Shown here piece after piece: positions 25,596 through 32,900 of a stretch of 64,000 bases of DNA. Source of the stretch: Solobacterium sp. GTDB taxonomy: Bacteria; Bacillota_I; Bacilli_A; Erysipelotrichales; Erysipelotrichaceae. The notes under the pieces are model-generated. The model had not been told where the DNA came from and ran no database searches. It saw only the letters and a list, made by a program, of their open reading frames with translations. Made by a program: the position numbers and the translations under genes. Numbering within the stretch: the stretch's first letter is position 1; each line of letters starts with the position of its first letter. The stretch is taken from contig JAFWNG010000008.1 of assembly GCA_017510405.1 (NCBI GenBank), forward strand, positions 1-64,000, read 5' to 3'.

Positions 25596-26419
25596 ATGTG
25601 TTTCTCCAGTATGCAGCAGATGCCGAATACAAGCACCTGCACTGCCACGATGGCAGAACCGACCGGCAGATCTGTCAGGATCGCCAGAATGAGTCCGGCA
25701 AGCGCGGAAACGACGCCCAGCACTGCCGAAGCGATCGTGACATTGCGGAAACTGTGATACAGCCGCATCGCCGAAAGCGCCGGGAAAATGATCAGTGCCG
25801 AGCAGAGCAGCGAACCGACCAGGTTCATTGCCAGGACAATGATCACCGCCGTGATCACTGCGATCAGCAGGTTGTAGCGGTCTGCTTTTGTACCGCACGC
25901 TTGCGCAAAGGATTCATCAAAGGTCACCGCGAAGATCCTGTTGTAATACAGGACATACATTGCCAGCACCGCCGCAGCCAGGACGATGCACAGCCATACT
26001 TCACGGATACTCAGCGTAAGGATCGACGTCGATCCGAACAGTGTGCTGCAGACATCGCCGGAAAGATTGGACGATGTCGGAAACATATTCATCAGCAGAT
26101 AGCCGAATGCAAGTGCCGCAACGGAGATCATGGCGATCGCCGCATCCCCGCGGATCTTCTTATTCTGTCCGGTCCTCAGAAGCAGAACTGCACTGATCAC
26201 CGTTACCGGCAGAACGACAAGCATGTCATTCGATACATTCAGCACGCCGGCAATGGCGATCCCGCCGAAGGCGACATGGGACAGTCCGTCACCGATAAAA
26301 GAGAAGCGTTTCAGCACCAGCGTCACGCCGAGCAGTGAGGAACAAAGCGCGATCAATACGCCGACGATCAGCGCATAGCGGACGAAAGGATACTGCAGAT
26401 ATGTAAACAGTCTTTCCAT
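25592..26419 (-). CDS. znuB: Zinc ABC transporter permease
   Basis: 275 residues, about eight membrane helices, ABC-3 family. Characteristic segments are FSFIGDGLSHVAFGGIAIA, the conserved loop with a His facing the pore, and FDESFAQACGTK. The ATG at 26419 overlaps the end of znuC. The longer open frame upstream lies over znuC and is not used. Together with znuA and znuC it forms a complete metal importer. Zinc rather than manganese is inferred from the linked Fur-type regulator with Cys clusters and from the YcgQ-like lipoprotein. Confidence 0.92.
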   Translation of the reverse strand: MERLFTYLQYPFVRYALIVGVLIALCSSLLGVTLVLKRFSFIGDGLSHVAFGGIAIAGVLNVSNDMLVVLPVTVISAVLLLRTGQNKKIRGDAAIAMISVAALAFGYLLMNMFPTSSNLSGDVCSTLFGSTSILTLSIREVWLCIVLAAAVLAMYVLYYNRIFAVTFDESFAQACGTKADRYNLLIAVITAVIIVLAMNLVGSLLCSALIIFPALSAMRLYHSFRNVTIASAVLGVVSALAGLILAILTDLPVGSAIVAVQVLVFGICCILEKHI

Positions 26420-26420
26420 A

Positions 26421-27146
26421 TTATTCCCCGCTTTCTTCCGTTCCGAGGAAGTATTTCCCCATGCGGCTGTTTGTATACGCTTCTTTTGTTCCGAAGAAGA
26501 TATTCTGTCCGATATGCAGAATATGCGTCGCTTCCTGAACAGCCGAGGCGATATCATGCGAGATCATGATGATCGTGATCCCGCTTCGGTTCAGCTGGCG
26601 GATCATTTCATACAGTTCCATGGACACTTTCGGATCGAGTCCTGTGACCGGTTCATCCAGCAGAAGGACCTGCTCTGCCGCACACAGCGCCCGCGCCAGA
26701 AGCACGCGCTGCTGCTGGCCGCCGGACAGTTCCCGGTAACACCTGTCTTTCAGATGCGTGATGCCGAGCCGCGCCATCGCTCTGTCTGCCCGTTCTTTTT
26801 CTTCTTTCCGGTAAAACGGATATCTGCCGGTACGGTTCAGACATCCGGACAGTACGATCTCTCTTACCGACGCCGGAAAATCCCGCTGGACCACAGTCTG
26901 CTGGGGCAGCCAGCCGATCGCGTTGTCCTTCAGAGCGGCTGACCGTTCGATCGTTCCGGCAAGCGGTTCCTGCAGGCCGAGCAGTGTTTTCATCAATGTT
27001 GTCTTGCCGGACCCGTTTTCGCCGACGATGCACAGATAATCCCCTGCCTGCACCGTAAAGCTCAGATGTTCGATGATCGCTCCGTCTTCATAACCAAGCG
27101 ATACATCTTTCACATCCAGCAGAGTTTCTTTCTTTGTTTTTGTCAT
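26421..27146 (-). CDS. znuC: Zinc ABC transporter ATPase
   Basis: 241 residues with Walker A GENGSGKTT (about 40-48), signature LSGGQQQR, Walker B VLLLDEP and a switch His in MISHD. The sequence is closest to the ZnuC/MntB group rather than drug exporters. The start overlaps the znuA stop by four bases and the end overlaps the znuB start region, so the three are translationally coupled. Confidence 0.94.
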   Translation of the reverse strand: MTKTKKETLLDVKDVSLGYEDGAIIEHLSFTVQAGDYLCIVGENGSGKTTLMKTLLGLQEPLAGTIERSAALKDNAIGWLPQQTVVQRDFPASVREIVLSGCLNRTGRYPFYRKEEKERADRAMARLGITHLKDRCYRELSGGQQQRVLLARALCAAEQVLLLDEPVTGLDPKVSMELYEMIRQLNRSGITIIMISHDIASAVQEATHILHIGQNIFFGTKEAYTNSRMGKYFLGTEESGE

Positions 27147-28105
27147 TGCAGTGCTTCTTTCAGTACTTCCAGATTCTCTTCCATGACGGAAAGATAGCTC
27201 TTTCCTCCGGCGATGTCTTTCGCCGTCACTGACTGCATGGAATCCATTGTCAGGATCATCTGGTCTTTCGTCTTTGTCGTATCTCTTATCGTCTCTGCAA
27301 TCTTTGCGGCAGAGCCTTCGATCGTCAGGATCACCTTCAGAGACAGTTCATCTGTCTTGTCCGCAAGGAACGTGACCGTTTCAAAACTTGCGCCGGTCTC
27401 AGCGGAACATCCCGGGAACGCTGCGTAATACTGCAGACCATAGTCATCCGTCATATAGCGGAACGGGAAGCGGTCCGCAAACAGCAGGGTGTTCCGTTCG
27501 GAAGAGTTTACCGCCTGCTCATACGCTTTGTCCAGTTCTTCCAGCTTTGCCGTATACTCTGCCGCATTGGCTTCGTATTCCCGGCTGTGTGAGCCGTCGA
27601 GCCGGACCAGGGCTTCCGTGATCTCACCGGCAAGGATCTTCGCATTCCGAAGAGAAAGCCACACATGTTCGTCTGCTTCACCTTCTTCTTCCTCTTCTTC
27701 CTCTTCCTGCATTCCTTCCACGGTCTCTTCTTCTTTTACCCGTTCACCGAGCACATCGAGAAGACAGATCGTTTCCATGTCCGGATTCGTTGCCTGTGCC
27801 AGGACGTCATCGACCCATTCATCCGAAGGTCCGCCGATATAGATCAGAAGGTCACAGGAGGCGATCTTCTGAATATCCTGTACCGAAGGCTGGTAGCTGT
27901 GCAGATCAACGCCTTTATCTGTCAGAAGCGTCACTTCCGCGCTGTCCGTATTCTTTACAGTCTCGCATGCCCAGTCATACGCCGGAAACACTGTCGCAAC
28001 GATCTGCAGCTTTCCGCTGTCTTCCGTCTTTTCCGCACTGCTTCCGCAGGCTGTCAGCTGTCCCAACAGAACCAGGGAAAGCAGTCCTGTAAGTAAACGT
28101 TTCAT
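27143..28105 (-). CDS. znuA: Metal-binding lipoprotein of the zinc ABC transporter
   Basis: 320 residues from the ATG at 28105 behind GGAGG. The lipoprotein signal ends LTAC-G. It is an A-I type substrate-binding protein: TVFPAYDWACE, VDLHSYQPSVQD with a metal His, EHVWLSLRNAK with the second His, and a later Asp/Glu region. The usual mobile His-rich loop is replaced by a run of glutamates (EEEEEEEEGEADEHVW, about 147-162), with only one His. It could still bind zinc, but the acidic loop is unusual. It overlaps the regulator gene by four bases. Confidence 0.92.
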   Translation of the reverse strand: MKRLLTGLLSLVLLGQLTACGSSAEKTEDSGKLQIVATVFPAYDWACETVKNTDSAEVTLLTDKGVDLHSYQPSVQDIQKIASCDLLIYIGGPSDEWVDDVLAQATNPDMETICLLDVLGERVKEEETVEGMQEEEEEEEEGEADEHVWLSLRNAKILAGEITEALVRLDGSHSREYEANAAEYTAKLEELDKAYEQAVNSSERNTLLFADRFPFRYMTDDYGLQYYAAFPGCSAETGASFETVTFLADKTDELSLKVILTIEGSAAKIAETIRDTTKTKDQMILTMDSMQSVTAKDIAGGKSYLSVMEENLEVLKEALQ

Positions 28106-28527
28106 TTCAAACCTCCGGCACACGTTTCGCAGACCCCGTAGAATACCGTGCGAAGCGGATCCAGGGTGAAACCGTGCTCTTTCTGAAGATGACCGGCAAT
28201 GCTCTCAAGCTCTTCACAGTGCATATGGATGAGCCGACCGCATTTTTCACATTTGCAGTGGAAACACGCATGTTCATGCACATGTCCGTTTTCGCCGACA
28301 TATTCGAAACATGCCGGTGTGTTTCCGTCGATGACATATTTATTCAGGATCCCTTCGTCCACCATCTTCTCCAGCTGGCGGTATACCGTCGCCTGTCCGA
28401 TGGACGTCCCGTTTGCGCGCAGATAGTCGCATACCTGTGCTGCGGTGATATGCCCGCTGCTGTTTTCTTTCATATATTTCAGAAGGATCTCCCTCTGTTT
28501 TGTTTTATAGATCGGTCTTGAAGTCAT
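28102..28527 (-). CDS. zur: Fur-family zinc repressor (Zur-like)
   Basis: 141 residues from the ATG at 28527 with GGGAGGTG upstream. It has a winged helix (QATVYRQLEKMVDEGI) and a metal-binding C-terminus rich in His and Cys: HVHEHACFHCKCEKC and CETC form the structural zinc site of Fur proteins. First gene of the operon regulator-znuA-znuC-znuB-lipoprotein. Zur is preferred over Fur or PerR because it is co-transcribed with a zinc-type importer. Two palindromes at 28542-28568 and 28593-28609 are likely its own operators, giving feedback control. Confidence 0.88.
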   Translation of the reverse strand: MTSRPIYKTKQREILLKYMKENSSGHITAAQVCDYLRANGTSIGQATVYRQLEKMVDEGILNKYVIDGNTPACFEYVGENGHVHEHACFHCKCEKCGRLIHMHCEELESIAGHLQKEHGFTLDPLRTVFYGVCETCAGGLK

Positions 28528-28541
28528 ATAAAACACCTCCC

Positions 28542-28568
28542 ATAAATTGAGAACAGTTCTCAATTTAT
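28542..28568. promoter_or_regulatory. 27-bp perfect palindromic operator of the zinc operon
   Basis: ATAAATTGAGAAC, a central A, then GTTCTCAATTTAT: thirteen-base arms around one base. The 7-1-7 core TGAGAAC-A-GTTCTCA has the geometry of Fur-family boxes with changed bases. It overlaps the predicted -10 box and ends just before the ribosome site. Confidence 0.75.
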
Positions 28569-28609
28569 CACAGGCGTATCGTTTTGTCATCAAAAATGAT
28601 AATCATTTT
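28564..28609 (-). promoter_or_regulatory. Zinc operon promoter with second Fur-type box
   Basis: TTGATG (28593-28588), an 18-base spacer and GATAAA (28569-28564) form a candidate promoter. A second perfect palindrome, AAAATGAT-A-ATCATTTT, occupies 28593-28609, touching the -35 box. It matches the classical Fur consensus TGATAATNATTATCA at 14 of 15 positions when read from 28597. Confidence 0.6.
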
Positions 28610-28627
28610 CAAATTTAAAAAAGGGAA

Positions 28628-29086
28628 TCATTCCGATTCCCCTGCTGTATCCGGTATATGTATGCGGTGATACGCTTCGTCCAGCTCCTGCTTTGCTTTC
28701 TTCGCCTTCGCTTCGGCATTGGCTTCGGAGATCTCATCCTCCGGAAGGATCTTCATGATCGTGTCCGTGATCTCCGCGAACTGCTTCAGCGCCTCTGCCA
28801 GCCGTACGCGGATCTTTCGGATCTCTTCAAAGTTCCAGCTGCTTTCCAGTTTGATATAGTTTTCCACGATGGTATTGAGATACGGCAGATACCGGTCGTA
28901 AAACCGGTCCAGTTCCTTCTCACCGCTGTCAAACCAGTACTGCAGGTCACGCAGATCCCGCAGTTTCCGCAGCAGTTCATTAATGCCGTTTTCGATCTCC
29001 GCATCATGAATACGGTCTTTTGCCTCTTCAAAATACGATATATATGAAGCAGCCTGCTTCATATGCAGTTCTTTTCTGTCTTCCAT
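28628..29086 (-). CDS. XpaC-like cytoplasmic helical protein
   Basis: 152 residues from the ATG at 29086. Almost wholly helical and charged. The stretch LDRFYDRYLPYLNTIVENYIKLE matches the signature region of XpaC (5-bromo-4-chloroindolyl phosphate hydrolysis) proteins, which in Bacillota usually accompany telA. No telA-like gene follows here. There is no Shine-Dalgarno sequence: TATGAT lies six bases before the ATG, so the message may be leaderless if that is the -10 box. An internal ATG at 29062 is the alternative start. The function of the family is not established. Confidence 0.7.
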   Translation of the reverse strand: MEDRKELHMKQAASYISYFEEAKDRIHDAEIENGINELLRKLRDLRDLQYWFDSGEKELDRFYDRYLPYLNTIVENYIKLESSWNFEEIRKIRVRLAEALKQFAEITDTIMKILPEDEISEANAEAKAKKAKQELDEAYHRIHIPDTAGESE

Positions 29087-29159
29087 AGGATAATCATAGC
29101 GGAAAAACGTCCCGCCCGTCCCGCAAAATGCTAAAATATAAAAGGGGGAAGCAATAAAA

Positions 29160-29825
29160 ATGAAAATGAATGAAGCACTTCTTTCACAGCTGAAAAACAC
29201 ATACCGCGTCGTCGAAAATGATATCGGCGAAGACGCAAAACTGAGTGCAAAGGGAATGACGTTCCGTCTGCGCACCTTCGAAGCCGAAGGTCTCGGCCAT
29301 GTGTGCCTGCTGTCCATGAGCGGTATGCTCGGACTGATGCAGATGCAGACATTCGTACTGAGTCCGGAGACGATCGACCTGCCGCTTCTCAACATGGATC
29401 GTGTCTCTGTACTCAGCCGGAAAACACAGATGGTGGAGTTCTACCGCACGCTCCTTACACCGGAGTCAGATGATAATTTCGCTGAGTATATGTGGATCAA
29501 GAACAAGGACACCGATCTGAAGGACTATGTGTCCGGCGAACACTGGTACGACAGCCTGCTGGCTCCGTATTCCTACGCAAAGGTATCAACCGGCATCAGC
29601 ATAAAGCGCTTCGACCGCACCTGTTCGGAATACATGCGTGAGTACATCCGCCGCTGCCGTATTGAAAAGCCCTGCAGTAAAGAAGAAAAAATGGAGAAGA
29701 CGCGCGCTTTCGCTCAGCAGCTGATCGATGAAGGCGGTCCGGCTGTCAGTCAGTTCCGGAAACTGTTCGGCGATGAAGTCACCAGCCGTATCGTTCTCCA
29801 CCACATGTACGGTCTTCCGCTGTAA
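29160..29825 (+). CDS. Unknown protein, weak resemblance to ferredoxin-dependent bilin reductases
   Basis: 221 residues with no signal peptide or membrane segment. By eye the order of motifs recalls the FDBR fold: a hydrophobic strand, then DLPLLNMDRVSVL (compare the catalytic P-x-F-G-x-D loop), EHWYDSLLAPYSY (compare P-W-x-x-x-F-S), a helical EYMREYIRRC, and a C-terminal SQFRKLFGDEVTSR followed by YGLPL (compare the L-x-K-x-FG-E-x-A-x-R-Y ending). The resemblance is weak and may be chance. A GGGGGA ribosome site precedes ATGs at 29160 and 29166. It is divergent from the XpaC-like gene. Confidence 0.6.
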   Translation: MKMNEALLSQLKNTYRVVENDIGEDAKLSAKGMTFRLRTFEAEGLGHVCLLSMSGMLGLMQMQTFVLSPETIDLPLLNMDRVSVLSRKTQMVEFYRTLLTPESDDNFAEYMWIKNKDTDLKDYVSGEHWYDSLLAPYSYAKVSTGISIKRFDRTCSEYMREYIRRCRIEKPCSKEEKMEKTRAFAQQLIDEGGPAVSQFRKLFGDEVTSRIVLHHMYGLPL

Positions 29826-29875
29826 CAGGATCTGCCTCGTTTTACACTGCAGATCATAACGCTCCGATCTCAAAG

Positions 29876-29931
29876 AAAAGGCACCTGGTCCTGCCCGCTT
29901 CATGATGCGGGTATGACCGGTGCCTTTTTCC
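29876..29931. terminator. Bidirectional terminator between convergent genes
   Basis: AAAAGGCACC pairs with GGTGCCTTTTT, with an inner CCCGC/GCGGG stem. A-rich and T-rich flanks on each side suit both directions. Confidence 0.85.
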
Positions 29932-29948
29932 TGTTCAGCTTTTCTGTT

Positions 29949-32900
29949 TTACTCGATGCCGCATTCCTTCATGATCGCATCGAACTCTTTCGAGTTTGCA
30001 AATCCCATCATGACTTCATCACGGCTCATACCGGACTTCAGCCGGTTCACCCAGTCGTTGAATCCTTCCGGTTCCGGTTCTCTGCCCAGGAATGTACGAT
30101 ACAGGATCGTGACATACTCTTCGTCCGTCGTCTTCTTGTTCAGGAACTCCGGTGAATGGAAGAAGCCTGTCGTTGCTGTATAGATCGCTTCTGCTTTCTT
30201 GTTGGATGCACTCAGAATCCTTCTGCACCAGCTGTTCAGTCCGCCTGCTTCTGCCTTTCTTCCCAGTGCCTTTGTATAACAACGGTTCACGAACTTCGTC
30301 ACGCCCGGATTCCGGTCTCTCCATTCTGTCAGTTCGATCTTGCCCGGTGTAATGCCGTATTTTGCACACAGTTCCGCAAACTCTCTGCTCTCTACGAATC
30401 CCTTCAGGATGAAGTTATTGGACACGCCGCTGCCGCGCAGATCTGCCCAGAATGCTTTGCCTTCCGCTTCACTTTCACGGTCCAGGATCACTGCATAGCA
30501 CTTCTCGACCCACTCTTCATCCGTCAGTTCCATGTCTTCCATTTCCGGACTGTTGAAGAAGCCCTGTACGGTCTGTGCCGCTGTAAGCTTTCCGGAACGC
30601 AGCCAGCCTGTCCAGTCTTTGAATCCGTGCTCATCTGCTTTTCTGCCCAGGCACATGCTGTACAGTCTTCTTACGAATCCGTTGATTGGATCTTCAGATG
30701 TCACTGTGCATTCCGCCGTGTAGCCGCCGTCATTTGTCGTCACGGTGATCACTGCTGTCGAAGGATCTTCCATGCCGTTGTCCGCCACTGCTGTGACTTT
30801 TCCGTTTTCATCCACAGTCACAACACTCGGATCACTGCTCGACCATGTTACGCTCTTATCATCTGCGTTTTCCGGCAGAACAGTCGCTGTCAGTGTTTCG
30901 GATTCGCCGACCTTCAGTGCCAGTTCTGTCTTATCCAGTTCAACGGACGTTACCGCGACCGTTTCGATCACCGGGATCTCTTCGGTCTCTGTCTCACCGC
31001 ATCTTCTGCATTTCCTCTGTCTGAGGCCCGGTTCGGTCTTTGTCGGTTCCTTGACGACTTCCCACTCTGTCCAGTCATGTCCGACCGGCGCAAGTTCTGC
31101 AGTCCTGGTCTGTTTCGTGAAGAGGATATTGCGGAAAACGGCCGTATAGAGTTTTTCGCCTGGCGTTTCACATTTTGGTTCAACGGTTACCGTCTCCGTC
31201 GTCCGTACGGTTTCTGTCACGACATGGCCGTGATCACGTTCACACACCGCTTTTGCAGTAACCGTACTGCAGTCTTCTGACCATTCATATTCCGGTTTCT
31301 GATATACATGGCCGAGGGCCGGTATCTCCTCTGTTTTTGTATGAGACGGATCCCGTCGGCAGGTATACGTGCGGATCCCCGTTTCCTCACAGGACGGTGC
31401 TTTTGTGACCGTGCCGTCGTCCCAGTCATGTCCGAGCGCTGCCACAGTTTCATTTTTCGTCTGTGCGGTAAATACTTTGTTTTCGAATACCGCTGTGATC
31501 ACGATGATCCCTTCGGTCTCACAGGCCGGCTCAAGTGTAGTTTTTCTTGTTGTTGTGACGGTTTCCGTGATGACATGCGAAGGATCATGTTCACATACTG
31601 CAGATGCAGAAACCGAATTGTTATCCTCGGACCAGATATATTCGGCATTGCCGTATTTATGGCCGAGAGCCGGAATGATCCAGCTTTCTTCTTCGATCTC
31701 CTCTGTCCCGTCCATGTCCGCAAAGTACTTCCCGCACTTATCACAGACCCAGTATTCACTCCGTCCGTCTTCTTCGCACTTTGCCGGTATCGCTTCTTTG
31801 TGGATCAGATGGTGTGTATGTCCGAGCGGTGGTACAGCGCGTGTTTCTTTTTCCCCACATCGCTGACATGTGCGCTCCTCTTCGCCTGCTTCTTCTTCTG
31901 AAGCTTCTTTTACAATGATCCATTCACCCCACGCATGGCCGAGGACAGCAATCTCTTCTGTCTTCTCCTGTGTGCTGAACAGCGCATTGCGGAAGACTGC
32001 TGTCAGTCTTCGTTCCCCCGCCTCGGCGCAGGCGGCTTCTTTGACGATTTCTTCCTCCGGCACTGCTGTTTCCCGGATGGAATGCGAAGGATCGCGCCGG
32101 CAGACAGCTTCCGCAGTGACTTCACTGTTATCCTCTGCCCATGTATATACCGGGTCTCCGTAAATATGATCCAGTGCCGGTATCGTCTCTGTCTTTGTAT
32201 GTGAATGGTCTCTCTGGCACGTGTATCTGCGGGTGCCTTCCTTTTCGCATTCCGGCGGCGTGACCACAGTGCCTTCATCCCAGAGATGTCCCAGCGGCTC
32301 CATTACCGCTGTCTTTGTCTGTTTCGCGAACTGCGCATTGCGGAAGACCGCCGTATAGATTCTTTCACCTGGCGTTTCACACGTCGGTCTTACGCGGATC
32401 GTTTCCGTTGTCTGCACGGTTTCCCTTACGACATGTTCCGGATCATGTTCGCAGACAGCTTCTGCGGTAACGGTACTGTTGTCTTCTGACCATACATACC
32501 GCGGCTCCTGGTACTTATGACCAAGTGCCGGAATTTCTTCTGTTTTTGTATGAGACGGATCTCTCCGGCATGTATAGGTGCGGATGCCCGGCTCTTCACA
32601 GCCCGGTTCTTTTGTGACCGTGCCGTCGTCCCAGTCATGTCCAGGGGCATCCAGTACCACTTTCCTGGTCTGTGTCTCAAACACTTCGTTTTCAAATACA
32701 GCAGTAAGGGTCTTTTCGCCTGCTGTTTCACACTTTGGCTCTACGGTCACTTCTTCTGCTGTCTGCGCAGTTTCTTCGACCGTATGATTTTTATCACGTG
32801 TACAGACGGCTCTGGCATTTACTGTACGAAGATCCTCGGACCATGTGTATTCCGGCGTACCGTACGAGTGTCCGGATGCAGGAATGCTTTCTTCTTTCGT

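Noticed and set aside
29949-30060. C-terminal sortase signal on the giant surface protein
   Set aside because: The C-terminus is a DUF4214 module without LPxTG/NPxTN motif, hydrophobic helix or basic tail. The same is true of the GH25 and C39 proteins.
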